From assembly GCF_052044135.1 (NCBI RefSeq), contig NZ_JBQDYF010000004.1:62001-126000 (forward strand): a stretch of 64,000 nucleotides of DNA. The letters are read 5' to 3'. The stretch comes from Salinisphaera sp052044135 (lineage in GTDB: Bacteria; Pseudomonadota; Gammaproteobacteria; Nevskiales; Salinisphaeraceae). Both the position numbers and the translations under genes were made by a program. This document shows, in pieces, positions 41,310-50,568 of the stretch (within the stretch, counting starts at the first letter, position 1; each line of letters opens with the position of its first letter). Under the pieces are notes generated by a model, which ran no database searches, had not been told where the DNA came from, and was given only the letters and a program-made list of their open reading frames with translations.

Positions 41310-42517
41310 CACGCGCGCAGCGCAGCTGGGCGATCGCGGCGATCGCCTTCACTGGCGGTGTGGGCGGCGGCGTGGTGTTTCCGATCCTGCCGATGGTGGG
41401 TGTACAGCTCGGCATCAGCGGGGCGATGATCGGCCTGATTCTGTCCGCCAACCGGATTGCACGGCTGCTGTTCAATCCGGCCACCGGCTCGTTGCTGGAT
41501 CGCTTTGGCGCCCGTTGGCCGGTGGCGGCTGGTCTGTTACTGGAGACCATCGGCAGCGGTGCCTACGCGATTGCGTTGTCGGCTGACCGTCCGGCGCTGT
41601 GGTTCCTGGTCGGACGTCTCATCTGGGGGCTGGGCTCGTCGCTTCTGCTGGTGGGTGTGCTGGCGGCCATCATGTCGATCAGCGGAAATGCTTCCCGCGG
41701 TAGCATGACCGCGCGCGTGCGCACGGCGATCAGCCTGGGGTTTCCCGGCGGTCTCGTCATCGGCGGGCTGATCGCCGATCTTGCCTCGGATAACGCCGCG
41801 TTTCTGGTCGCCACCGGACTCAGCCTGGCCGCGGCCGCCGGCGCGGCCTGCGTCATGCCGGACCACGCCGAGCGCCGGCGTCCGGCGCGCGCGAACGGCG
41901 CATCACGCTGGGCCGCCTGGGGCGACGTGCTGTCGCTGGGCACGCTGCGCATCATCTTCGCCGCCAACGCGTTGCTGTTCTTCGCCGTGTCCGGGGTGTT
42001 GCTGGCCACCGTGGCGCTGGCCGTCGATGCCCGGCATCTGTTGCTGTTCGGTCTGGGTGCCCAGGGCAGTGCCGGGTTGTTGATGGCGGTGCTGATGGGC
42101 GCGCGGGCGTCATCGTCTCTCGCTTGCGGGCGCTATCTCGATCGCTCGACCTCGCGGACCCGATTGTTGCTGCCGGCCATGGCGGGCGTGGCGACCGGTT
42201 TCGTCATCCTGGGCCTGGCCACGAATCTGACGCTGGCGATCATCGGTCTGTTGCTTATCGGCGCCGGCGCGGGCGGCCTGACCATTCCCATGCTCACGCT
42301 GCTGGGCGACGTGGCGCCGGCGCGCATCCACGGCCGGGCGCTGTCGGTTTATCAGTGGTCGTCCGATCTGGGCGGTGCGCTCGGCCCGGTTCTGGGGCTC
42401 ATGTGCGGCCGCTGGATCGGCTACGGGCAGAGCTATGTCGCGGTCGGTCTGCTGATTGTGGCGATGGCGCTGCCGCTGCGGCATCTGGCGGTCGATGAGC
42501 GGCGGCGCGCCGGCTGA
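41306..42517 (+). CDS. MFS transporter
   Basis: 403 residues, twelve predicted helices, with the cytoplasmic loop-2/3 motif NPATGSLLDRFGARWP typical of drug/metabolite efflux MFS proteins. The central loop PDHAERRRPARANG separates the two six-helix halves. Coupled to the upstream SBF-like gene. Substrate unknown. Ends 19 bp from the convergent phosphoesterase. Confidence 0.87.
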   Translation: MTRAQRSWAIAAIAFTGGVGGGVVFPILPMVGVQLGISGAMIGLILSANRIARLLFNPATGSLLDRFGARWPVAAGLLLETIGSGAYAIALSADRPALWFLVGRLIWGLGSSLLLVGVLAAIMSISGNASRGSMTARVRTAISLGFPGGLVIGGLIADLASDNAAFLVATGLSLAAAAGAACVMPDHAERRRPARANGASRWAAWGDVLSLGTLRIIFAANALLFFAVSGVLLATVALAVDARHLLLFGLGAQGSAGLLMAVLMGARASSSLACGRYLDRSTSRTRLLLPAMAGVATGFVILGLATNLTLAIIGLLLIGAGAGGLTIPMLTLLGDVAPARIHGRALSVYQWSSDLGGALGPVLGLMCGRWIGYGQSYVAVGLLIVAMALPLRHLAVDERRRAG

Positions 42518-42536
42518 TCGGTGTGGTGGCTGCGGA

Positions 42537-43421
42537 TCAGTCCGGGGTCGCCAGGGTCAGGTGTTCGATGGCCTGTGCCGTGTCGTCGACCCAGACCGTT
42601 GCGGCGTGGGCTCCGCCAGCGTCGAGGGTGAGCTGGAGATGATGGCGCCGGCGGCCGTTGTCCTCGATGCGCGGCACGCGCGCGGCATTGAGGTAGAGCG
42701 TGTCGTGGTGGTGCGCCCAGGTGCGGCGCCAGGCCCCGCTGTGCTTGCTGCGATGGTGCATGTGACCGGCGACGACGGCACGCACGCGATGACCGGTGGC
42801 ACGGGCATGCACGAGCGCATCGCGCAGATCGGGATCGCCGAAATCGCCCAACCCGGGATCGAAATCGCAGCCGAATGGGTCGGTAGGATCTGCCCCGAGC
42901 CCGGCCGGGCCGTTGTGGGCCAGCACGATCAGATCGCGCGGTGCGGCGTCGATGAGCGCGCACAGTCGGTCGCGGCTGTCGGCGAAGCGGGATACGCCGA
43001 ATGCGCTTTTCAGGTAAGGCCGGAAATACAATCGGTTGCCGCCCATGGCATGAGGGCGCGCGATCACCAGACCGAGATCGGGCGCCAGCGAATGGAGGCT
43101 GTAACCCCCAAGCGTGACCGGGCCCAGGTCGCGGGCGAGCCGGGCGACACGGCGGCGCATGCCGAGTGCGGTCCAGCGTGTGGCCCAGGGGCGGCCCCGG
43201 ATCTCGGCGAGCAACTGCGCCAGAGTGGTTGCGTCGTGATTGCCCGGGATGGCCCATGCCGGCACCGTCAGCCGCGCCAGCTGACGCGCCACGGGCCGGC
43301 TGTTCACCACGCGGGCGAAATCGCCCACGAATAGCACGGCGTCGTAGCCGGCGGCGTTGAAGAACGCGGTGTCGATGTCGTCCCACGCGCCGTGGATGTC
43401 GCCGATGATGCCGATCTGCAT
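42537..43421 (-). CDS. Calcineurin-like metallophosphoesterase
   Basis: 294 residues with the full metal-site series: GDIHG (residues 7-11), GDFARV, GNHD, HNGP and GHMHH. Cytosolic. The frame is open upstream for 790 more codons on the antisense of the TonB receptor, but the ATG at 43421 puts the first metal motif at its usual position near residue 7. Substrate unknown; the internal TDPFGCDFDP insert resembles phosphoesterases found with exonuclease- or STAND-type partners, none of which is here. Confidence 0.87.
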   Translation of the reverse strand: MQIGIIGDIHGAWDDIDTAFFNAAGYDAVLFVGDFARVVNSRPVARQLARLTVPAWAIPGNHDATTLAQLLAEIRGRPWATRWTALGMRRRVARLARDLGPVTLGGYSLHSLAPDLGLVIARPHAMGGNRLYFRPYLKSAFGVSRFADSRDRLCALIDAAPRDLIVLAHNGPAGLGADPTDPFGCDFDPGLGDFGDPDLRDALVHARATGHRVRAVVAGHMHHRSKHSGAWRRTWAHHHDTLYLNAARVPRIEDNGRRRHHLQLTLDAGGAHAATVWVDDTAQAIEHLTLATPD

Positions 43422-43547
43422 TCGAGGGTTGTAAGAGCGCCGCGGCCAACCGTCAAGACGTCGGGCGCCGCGACGATATGTCGCATGGGCGCATGCCGTG
43501 TGCCCGGCTAGTCTTGCCGCCGATTCCGCAGCAGTTGGGGGCATGGC

Positions 43548-45698
43548 ATGCGACGTTATTCGGTGATGGTATGGGGCGGTCTTTTTCTGGGTGCGGCGGC
43601 GCCGGTGTCGGCACAGGCTGCGGGCCCCGGGCCGGACATCGTTGCCGCCCCGGCGGTGAGTGCGCCGACCACCAGGCTGGCGCCGCTTGCGGTGCGTGGC
43701 CTGATCAGCCGGGCCGATAACGTGCAGCCCCCACTGGCGCCGTCGACCGTCGATACCGCGGCGGCGATGGGCGAGGTGCCCGGGGGCGCGCTGGTGGACA
43801 ACGGCGGCATCTCGGGCCAGGTCCAGTTCCGCGGCTTGACCGGCTATCGCAATCAGACGCGCATCGACGGCATGAGCGTGGCCTCGGGCGGGCCGAACTG
43901 GATGGACCCGCCGTTGCACTATGCGCCGGCCGCGCTGGTCGAGTCGCTGTCGGTGACACGCGGGATTCCCTCCGTGGCGGACAGCATCGATACGATCGGC
44001 ACAACGGTCGATGCCAGGACCCGCCAAAGCCGCTACACCAGTGGCGATAGCTACGAGCTGCACGGCTGGGGCGAAGCGACCGCGCAATCGGTCGACGACG
44101 GCTACAGCCTGTCCGGCCAGGCCAGCCTGGCCAACGACATCAACCGGATCGGCCTGACCGCGGTGACTGACCAGGCCGCGAACCTGCGTACGCCGTATGG
44201 CAAACTCCGGGCCTCGGCCTACGATCGCAAGCAGTACGGGCTCGATTTCGGCCATCGTGAGGCCTGGGGCGAAACATCCGGCTTCGTGCGCGCGCAGCGC
44301 ACCGGCGACACCGGCAACCCGGATCTGCCGATGGATATTCATTACTTCCATGGCACGCTGGCCGAATTGAAGCAGACCGCGGATATCGGGCGGACGCGGG
44401 TCACCGCCCAGCTCGACTTCAGCCACGTCGAGCACGAGATGGACAATTACATCCTGCGCCCGGCGCCGGACTTCTCGCCGCTCAACGGCGATGCGCCCGA
44501 TCCGCGCTATATCCGGGCCCGCAGTCAGCGCTATGCGGCCAAGCTGCACGCGGCGCACCCGCTGGCCGGGGGCACCTTCAAGGCCGGCTTCGACGGCAGT
44601 TGGGTCCAGCACAATGCCTTCGTGGGCAATCCGAAAATGGCCGCGTTCGGCGTGAATGCCTTCGACGACATTCGCCGCGACACCTACAGCCTGTTCGGGC
44701 AATGGGCGGGGCCGATCCGCGGGCCGTGGCACGGCGAGCTCGGTGTGCGCGACACGATCGTGCATACCGCGGCCGGGCCGGGCGGCGTGGCCCCCTCGCT
44801 GCCGATGCCGGCGCAGCGCCTGGCGGCCGATTTCGCCGCCAGCGATCGCGATCAGACCGACAACAACGTGGATGTGGTGACCAGGCTGTCGCGCGATATC
44901 GGCCAGCGCTGGCAGGCCCGGCTCGGCCTGGCACGCAAGACACGCTCGCCGTATTACACCGAGCGCTATGCCTATATCCCGCTGGAAGCCACGGCGGGCT
45001 CGGCGGACGGCAACAATACCATCGGCAATACCGGGCTTTCGCCCGAGGTCGCCTACATGGCGGATCTCGGTCTGAGTTTCACCGGTAGCCGGCTGACGTT
45101 TTCGCCCGAGGTCTATTACCACCGCATCCACGACTACATCACCGGCGTGCCGTATGCCGGGGGCAATAAGGACGTGGTCATGGTGTCGACCGCCAACGGC
45201 GATCCGACGCCGTTGCAGTACGCCAATGTCGGGGCCGAGGTCTACGGTGCCGACCTTGCCGCCGCCTACAAGCTGGATAACGCCTGGACGCTGTCCGGCG
45301 GGGCCGGCTACACCCGCGGTCGGCGCACCGACACGGGCGACAATCTGTATCGCATCGCGCCGGCCAACGTGCGTGCACGGCTGGCCTACCAGCGCGCCGA
45401 CTGGCGCTTTTCGCTGTCCGAGCGCTATGTCTTCGCCCGGCATCACATCGCCGATTCGCATCGTGACGCCCGGCTGGGCGATCCCGAAACCGGCGGCTAT
45501 GCATTGACCGACATTGCCGCCCACTATCAGGCCAACCGGCATCTGTGGGTGGAAGTCGGCGTGGATAATCTGTTCAACCGGGGGTATCGCGATTTCATGG
45601 GCGGCTTCAATCGCGTGGCCGACAGCGCGGTGCCGGTGGGCGCGCGCCTGCCCGGGGCCGGGCGCAATGCGCACGCGACGGTGCATTTTGCGTTCTGA
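43548..45698 (+). CDS. TonB-dependent receptor, copper-receptor-like (OprC/NosA type)
   Basis: 716-residue outer-membrane receptor. Signal peptide ending near VSAQA, a plug domain (residues about 65-165; GQVQFRGLTGYRNQTRIDG), then a 22-strand barrel ending in HFAF with a terminal Phe. The plug contains WMDPP at the place of the MDPP of OprC/NosA copper receptors, but the adjacent Cys of OprC is absent. I therefore infer a metal substrate, perhaps copper, with caution. Located upstream of a RegB/RegA-like pair, which may control it. Confidence 0.83.
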   Translation: MRRYSVMVWGGLFLGAAAPVSAQAAGPGPDIVAAPAVSAPTTRLAPLAVRGLISRADNVQPPLAPSTVDTAAAMGEVPGGALVDNGGISGQVQFRGLTGYRNQTRIDGMSVASGGPNWMDPPLHYAPAALVESLSVTRGIPSVADSIDTIGTTVDARTRQSRYTSGDSYELHGWGEATAQSVDDGYSLSGQASLANDINRIGLTAVTDQAANLRTPYGKLRASAYDRKQYGLDFGHREAWGETSGFVRAQRTGDTGNPDLPMDIHYFHGTLAELKQTADIGRTRVTAQLDFSHVEHEMDNYILRPAPDFSPLNGDAPDPRYIRARSQRYAAKLHAAHPLAGGTFKAGFDGSWVQHNAFVGNPKMAAFGVNAFDDIRRDTYSLFGQWAGPIRGPWHGELGVRDTIVHTAAGPGGVAPSLPMPAQRLAADFAASDRDQTDNNVDVVTRLSRDIGQRWQARLGLARKTRSPYYTERYAYIPLEATAGSADGNNTIGNTGLSPEVAYMADLGLSFTGSRLTFSPEVYYHRIHDYITGVPYAGGNKDVVMVSTANGDPTPLQYANVGAEVYGADLAAAYKLDNAWTLSGGAGYTRGRRTDTGDNLYRIAPANVRARLAYQRADWRFSLSERYVFARHHIADSHRDARLGDPETGGYALTDIAAHYQANRHLWVEVGVDNLFNRGYRDFMGGFNRVADSAVPVGARLPGAGRNAHATVHFAF

Positions 45699-45786
45699 AT
45701 GGCGTTGGAACGGGCGCGCGAGGCCGGCCTCGCGTGCGCTGGCGTGCAAGCGGTAGGGTGGTGTGCATTCCGGGGCTGGAGGGGCC

Positions 45787-47061
45787 ATGAAACCTACGCT
45801 GCCTGCCCATGTGTTTTCGCTCGAGCCCGCCGCTGTGATGCGGGTGCTGGCCGGGTTGCGCTATCTGGCGGTGGCGCTGGTCGGCCTGGCACTGCTGCTC
45901 ATGGCGGTGGCCGGGCGAACGTTGCCGCCGGCGCTGTGGGCCCTGCCCGTTCTGCTGCTGGCGTTCAATCTGGTCGTGGTCTGGCGCCTGCGCTATGCCG
46001 CGCCCCCGTCCGCGCTCGAGCTGGTCGCCCATCTGGCGGTCGACACCCTGGCCCTGTTCACGCTGTTCTGGGGGCTCGGCGGGGCGACCAATCCGTTCGT
46101 GTCGCTGTTCCTGGTGCCGGTGGCGCTGGCTGCGACGATCCTGTCGATTCGCGATGCGATCGCGGTGACGCTGCTGGCGGTGGCGGCCTATACAGCGCTG
46201 CTGTTGCGTTATCTGACACGAATCCACGACCCGGAAGCCATGGTCGGCTTCGAGCGCCACGTCGTCGGCATGTGGGTCAATTTTCTCCTGGCCGCGGCGT
46301 TGCTCTGCGGTTTCCTGCTGGTGCTGGCGGCGGTGCTGCGGGCGCGCGAACGCGAGCTGGCGGGGCAACGCGAGCGGCTGATGCGCGACGACGCCGTCGT
46401 CTCCGTGGCCACCGTGGCGGCCGGCGCGGCCCATGCATTGAATACGCCGCTGTCGACGATCGCGGTCGCGGCCGAGTCGGTCTCCGAGCATCCGGATCTG
46501 CCGCCCGACGTGCATGAGGATATCGCCATCATCCGCAGCCAGACCGCGCTGTGCGCGGCCGAACTGCGGCGCTTGATCGCGGCCCGGGACCCGCGTGCGC
46601 AGTCGGTCACGCCGCTATCCGCCTATGCCGGGCATCTGGTCGCCGACTGGCATATGCGTCGGCCGGAGATCGATCTGACCGAGACCGGACGCGCCGCGCT
46701 GACCGCCGCGCCCATCCGCAACGATCCGGCGCTGACCCAGGCGCTCGTGAATCTGCTCGACAATGCCGCCGATGCGGCGATCGCGGCGGGGGATCAGCGC
46801 CTGTGGCTGACATGGCGTTGCGAGTGCCGGTTGCTCGAGTTGATCATCGACGACCCGGGCGCCGGTCTTGAAACCGTTGCCGACCAGACCGCACGCCCGG
46901 CGCGCGGTCTGGGCCTGGGGCTGACGCTGGCGCGCGCGAGTCTGGCCCGCCTGGACGCCACGCTGGATTTTTCGACCTCGTCGCACGGCGGCACGCGTAC
47001 ACGGGTGCGGCTGCCGCTCGGCCCGCTGATGCCGAACGACGCGACAGGAGACGCGGCATGA
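45787..47061 (+). CDS. RegB/PrrB/RoxS-type redox sensor histidine kinase
   Basis: Redox-responsive membrane kinase, 424 residues. Six helices, with the quinone-binding heptapeptide GGATNPF at 98-104 that defines the RegB family. H-box AHALNTPL with His216. Cys256 (SQTALCAAEL) sits where RegB has its redox-active Cys. HATPase motifs NLLDNAADAA and GLGLGLTLA follow. GGAGGGG precedes the ATG at 45787. Stop overlaps the response-regulator start. The H-box reads HALNTPL where RegB of purple bacteria has HELGTPL. Confidence 0.92.
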   Translation: MKPTLPAHVFSLEPAAVMRVLAGLRYLAVALVGLALLLMAVAGRTLPPALWALPVLLLAFNLVVVWRLRYAAPPSALELVAHLAVDTLALFTLFWGLGGATNPFVSLFLVPVALAATILSIRDAIAVTLLAVAAYTALLLRYLTRIHDPEAMVGFERHVVGMWVNFLLAAALLCGFLLVLAAVLRARERELAGQRERLMRDDAVVSVATVAAGAAHALNTPLSTIAVAAESVSEHPDLPPDVHEDIAIIRSQTALCAAELRRLIAARDPRAQSVTPLSAYAGHLVADWHMRRPEIDLTETGRAALTAAPIRNDPALTQALVNLLDNAADAAIAAGDQRLWLTWRCECRLLELIIDDPGAGLETVADQTARPARGLGLGLTLARASLARLDATLDFSTSSHGGTRTRVRLPLGPLMPNDATGDAA

Positions 47062-47585
47062 GGTTGCTGATCGTGGATGACGATGTCGTGTTCACGCGCA
47101 CGCTCGGCCGTGCGCTGGAGCGGCTCGGGCACGTCGCTACCGCTGCCGATACGCCGGCCTCGGCGCTGTCGGCGGTCACGCCGGGCCATTTCGATGCCGC
47201 TATCGTGGATCTGCGGCTCGGCGAGCGCAGCGGGCTGGCCTTGATCGAGCCCTTGCTGGCCGCCGATGCCAACCTGCGCATCCTCATGCTCACCGGCTAT
47301 GCCAGCATCGCCACCGCAATCGAGGCGATCAAGCGCGGCGCGTTCAATTATCTGCCGAAGCCCGCGACCGCGCGCCAGATCCTCGCGGCGCTGGCGCAGG
47401 ACGGCGTCGCCGACAATCCGGTCGAGCCGCCGGGCACCCCGACCTCGCTACGCCGGCTCGAATGGGAGCATATTCAGCATGTGCTGGCCGAACACGACGG
47501 CAACGTCTCGGCCACGGCGCGGGCGCTGGGCATGCATCGGCGCACGCTACAGCGCAAGCTGGCCAAGAAGCCGGTCGCCGAATGA
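47058..47585 (+). CDS. RegA/PrrA/RoxR-type response regulator
   Basis: 175 residues: receiver domain with acidic DDD at 7-9, phospho-acceptor Asp51, Thr79 and Lys101; a short Pro-rich linker (VEPPGTP), then a Fis-type helix-turn-helix with the RegA hallmark segments WEHIQ, NVSATAR and MHRRTLQR. Partner of the preceding kinase. In other proteobacteria the pair controls respiratory oxidases and redox balance; the cyo operon in this window is a possible target. Confidence 0.94.
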   Translation: MRLLIVDDDVVFTRTLGRALERLGHVATAADTPASALSAVTPGHFDAAIVDLRLGERSGLALIEPLLAADANLRILMLTGYASIATAIEAIKRGAFNYLPKPATARQILAALAQDGVADNPVEPPGTPTSLRRLEWEHIQHVLAEHDGNVSATARALGMHRRTLQRKLAKKPVAE

Positions 47586-47647
47586 CGACGCCGGCGACAA
47601 CGTTTGGGTGGCGCGTCGAACCGCGTCCGGATTCGGGAGGGTGAATC

Positions 47648-47743
47648 ATGATCGGGATCTTCATCTTTGCCGCGGCCATGGTGCCGTTCTTCGGTTTCCT
47701 CGGCTGGGTCGCCTACAAGCTCATCACCAGCGACGACGATTGA
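47648..47743 (+). CDS. 31-residue membrane peptide downstream of the RegBA-like pair
   Basis: Short frame MIGIFIFAAAMVPFFGFLGW followed by VAYKLITSDDD and a TGA. It has one hydrophobic helix (about residues 2-25) and an acidic tail. A strong GGGAGG ribosome-binding site lies 7 bp upstream of the ATG. Too short for usual gene callers. Position 62 bp after the regulator suggests cotranscription. Size and topology resemble small subunits of membrane oxidases or transporter regulators, but the function is unknown. Confidence 0.65.
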   Translation: MIGIFIFAAAMVPFFGFLGWVAYKLITSDDD

Positions 47744-47896
47744 ACGGGCCCGGGCCCGCGACGCCTGCGCGAATCCGGTCGAATCGTCGTCCGGAATGCC
47801 CGGGTTGCCGTCGAGCGTGGACGCTGAACGCTGCAGCGGCGACAATCGGGCGCCTGATGCGGGGCGCCCGCCTGTTTTTGCTGCTGGATCGCATTT

Positions 47897-49114
47897 ATGT
47901 CCGAGTCGTCGAATCCGACATCGCCCGCAACCGAGGCCGGGCCCCGCCGCATCGTCACCCGTGGCGAGCGTCGTTTCGTGCTGCTGGGCACCGCCCATGT
48001 GTCGAAAGCGAGTGCGGACGAGGTGCGCGCCGAGATCGAGACCGGCGACTACGACCAGGTGGCGATCGAACTCTGCGATGCGCGCCATGCTGCGCTCACC
48101 CGCCAGTCCGAAATGGCGGATATGGATCTGTTCGCGGTGATCAAGAGCGGCCAGGCCGGCATGGTGGCGGCCAATCTGGCGCTCGGCGCCTATCAGCAGC
48201 GGCTGGCCGACCAGTTCGGCATCGAGCCCGGTGCGGAGATGCGGGCCGCGATCACCGCCGCGGAAGCGGCGGATACCCCGCTGACGCTGGTCGACCGCAA
48301 TATCGGCATCACGCTCAAGCGGGTCTATCGCGGCATCCCCTGGTGGCAGCGCGCGTCGGTGCTCATGGGGTTGGCCGCAAGCCTGGTCTCGTCGAACAAG
48401 ATCAAGGAGGAAGACATCGAGCAGCTCAAGGAAGGCGACATGCTCGAAGCCACCTTCAACGAGTTCGCGGAGCAGTCCGAACACATGCACGCCGCGCTCA
48501 TCGACGAGCGCGATCAGTACATGGCCGCCAAGCTGCTGATGCAGGCCGATACGCCCGGCACCACGCTGGTGGTGGTCGGCGCCGGCCACCTGAAGGGCCT
48601 GGCCCGCTATCTCGAGCGCGGCATGGCGGCGCCGGCCGAGCGCGTGGCCACGCTCGATACCGTGCCGGCCGGCGCGCGCTGGGTGAAATGGATTCCCTGG
48701 GTGATCGTGGCGCTGGTGCTGGCCGGTTTCGGGCTCGGCTTCGCCCATAGCCCGAATCTGGGCTGGCATCTGGTCGCGGAATGGTTTCTGATCCACGGCG
48801 TGCTGTGCGCCGTGGGTGCCGCGCTGGCGCTGGCGCATCCGTTGACCGTCGTGGCGGGATTCGTGGCATCGCCGCTGACCTCGCTCAATCCCACCATCGG
48901 CGCCGGCATGGTGACCGCTGCGGTGGAGCTATGGATACGCAAACCGCGGGTCGGCGATTTCTCGACGCTGAAATCGGATGTCACCACAGTGCGCGGCTGG
49001 TGGCGCAACCGTGTTTCCCGCGTGTTGCTCGTGTTCCTGTTGTCGACCATCGGTTCGGCCGCCGGTACCTGGATCGCCGGTTTTCGGATCGTCGATCAGC
49101 TCATCGGCGCCTGA
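47897..49114 (+). CDS. TraB/PrgY-domain membrane protein
   Basis: 405 residues. N-terminal TraB (TIKI/GumN-related) domain with the motifs LLGTAHVS (about 29-36), AIELCDAR and VVVGAGHLKG that carry putative metal ligands, then four C-terminal transmembrane helices and the WIRKPRVGDF loop. Prokaryotic relatives are little studied; enterococcal PrgY/TraB reduces pheromone activity, and metazoan relatives act as metalloproteases or mitochondrial contact proteins. Converges on the SorC-type regulator. Confidence 0.87.
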   Translation: MSESSNPTSPATEAGPRRIVTRGERRFVLLGTAHVSKASADEVRAEIETGDYDQVAIELCDARHAALTRQSEMADMDLFAVIKSGQAGMVAANLALGAYQQRLADQFGIEPGAEMRAAITAAEAADTPLTLVDRNIGITLKRVYRGIPWWQRASVLMGLAASLVSSNKIKEEDIEQLKEGDMLEATFNEFAEQSEHMHAALIDERDQYMAAKLLMQADTPGTTLVVVGAGHLKGLARYLERGMAAPAERVATLDTVPAGARWVKWIPWVIVALVLAGFGLGFAHSPNLGWHLVAEWFLIHGVLCAVGAALALAHPLTVVAGFVASPLTSLNPTIGAGMVTAAVELWIRKPRVGDFSTLKSDVTTVRGWWRNRVSRVLLVFLLSTIGSAAGTWIAGFRIVDQLIGA

Positions 49115-49138
49115 CCACCGGCGTGCGGCGCGGCGTGC

Positions 49139-50122
49139 TCAGGAGGTCGCGCTGCTCCGGGCGGCCACACTGTCGGTCGCCTGGGCGAGATTGAGCACGG
49201 TCTGGGCGATCGATTGCGTGGTGGCCAGGGTGTCGATCGCGCCGGTGCGCAGCGCGCCGAGGATGCCGGTCACCTTGGTCGGCTCGCTGGCCATGGCGAT
49301 GACGTCCGGAATACTGTGCAGATGCTCGATGGTGAGTCCGATCACGCGGCCGATCAGTGGCGTTTCCGCCAGATTGCCGTCGATGTCGATGAAGTCGTAG
49401 CCCATGATATCGCCGACCACGCCGAGCTGGCGCAATGTGGTGATCTCCTCGTTGGTGAACCAGCCCATGCGGACCATGTTGCTGTCTTCGAGAATATCGC
49501 CGACGCCGACCACCGCCACGTCCGCGTGCTGGGCCTTGTTGAGTGACTGGCGCACCGTGTCGTTGGCCAGCAGCGCATCCCGGATCTGGGGGTCGGAGAC
49601 GATGGCCGGGGCATAGAGCGTAACGCTCTCGCCGCCGAAGCGCATCGCCATGTGCCGACAGATCTGGTCCGAATTCATGGCTTCGCCGCCGCGGTAGGAG
49701 CCGCCGATGGCGCAGACGAAACTGCAGTGCCGGCGCTGGTTCGAGACCACGTGCTCGGGCACCGCGCTCACATTGCGCCCCATGCCGACCGCGACCACGC
49801 TGGTTTCGGTCAGGGACTGATCGAGATAGCGCGCAACCAGGCCGGCCAGCAGTTCGCGCTGGCGCTCCGGGTCCTTGTGATCGACGGAAATGATCGCCCG
49901 CCGGATGCCGAAGCGGTCCATGAGCGCTTTTTCGAGCGCCGCGGTGGTGTTCGGCGGATGCTGCAGGCGCACGCGGATCTCGACGATGCCCTCGGCGACC
50001 GCGCGCTTGAGCAGGCGCCCCACCTTCACGCGGGAGATCTCGAATCGGCTGGCCAGCTCTTCCTGGGTCCAGCCGTCGATGTGGTAGAGCTTGGCCAGCT
50101 CGGTCAATTCATCGGGTGACAT
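49139..50122 (-). CDS. SorC/DeoR-type sugar-binding transcriptional regulator
   Basis: 327 residues: N-terminal helix-turn-helix (WTQEELASRFEISRVKVGRLL, about residues 18-38) and a SorC sugar-binding domain with the segments VVAVGMGRNVSAV, FVCAIGGSY and VVGVGDI that bind a phosphosugar. Divergent from the tetritol cluster, with symmetric CATATG-centred sites between. Likely effector is a tetrulose or erythrose phosphate made by the cluster. Could act as activator or repressor. Confidence 0.9.
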   Translation of the reverse strand: MSPDELTELAKLYHIDGWTQEELASRFEISRVKVGRLLKRAVAEGIVEIRVRLQHPPNTTAALEKALMDRFGIRRAIISVDHKDPERQRELLAGLVARYLDQSLTETSVVAVGMGRNVSAVPEHVVSNQRRHCSFVCAIGGSYRGGEAMNSDQICRHMAMRFGGESVTLYAPAIVSDPQIRDALLANDTVRQSLNKAQHADVAVVGVGDILEDSNMVRMGWFTNEEITTLRQLGVVGDIMGYDFIDIDGNLAETPLIGRVIGLTIEHLHSIPDVIAMASEPTKVTGILGALRTGAIDTLATTQSIAQTVLNLAQATDSVAARSSATS

Positions 50123-50188
50123 GGATTTTGTCTTTCACCTCGTCTGCCTCGGCTCGTACGTCCGAACGATCTGCGTCGAAGCCAGTGC

Positions 50189-50220
50189 GATCATATGTTC
50201 GATCAGTGTACATATGCACT
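50189..50220. promoter_or_regulatory. Operator-like CATATG sites near the SorC-type gene
   Basis: GATCATATGTTC (50189-50200) is repeated exactly inside the palindrome at 50412-50435. It is followed by AGTGTACATATGCACT (50205-50220), which has AGTG/CACT arms. Probably the autoregulatory part of the SorC-type control region. The rest of 50123-50568 is AT-rich with no gene. Confidence 0.5.
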
Positions 50221-50411
50221 AGACATTCATCCTACGGTGGCACACCGGTTTGTCCAATAGCATGACCGGGTATGACGTCGCTATATTTAAGTTTATACAG
50301 AGATTTAATACCTAGGTCGTATCGACCAAAGTCTAGGGCTATAAACAGGGTTTTCGCGTTGACCGGCCACGAGGGGCGAAATATTATCGATCACGAATAA
50401 ACAAATGAACT

Positions 50412-50435
50412 GTGAATGATCATATGTTCATTCAC
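50412..50435. promoter_or_regulatory. Near-perfect palindromic operator upstream of the tetritol cluster
   Basis: Arms GTGAATGA and TCATTCAC flank TCATATGT, symmetric except for one central pair. It lies 133 bp upstream of the dehydrogenase start and shares GATCATATGTTC with the site at 50189. Best candidate binding site for the SorC-type regulator. Confidence 0.65.
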
Positions 50436-50568
50436 GAAAGCCGGAACCCGGGCACTTGCGACAGGCAGGTCGGGCCGCGGCGGGCGCCGATGGTGTCCCG
50501 GCGCAGCGGATGAAAACCGGCGATGGCGTGCCCCGCGGCGCGAAAGTCATATTGAGGAGTCAGCCGTC

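Noticed and set aside
43422..45788. A very long antisense open frame continuing the phosphoesterase gene upstream by nearly 800 codons
   Set aside because: It lies opposite the TonB receptor, has the low-complexity Ala/Gly/His/Arg-rich composition of GC-rich antisense frames, and the phosphoesterase motifs fit a start at 43421.
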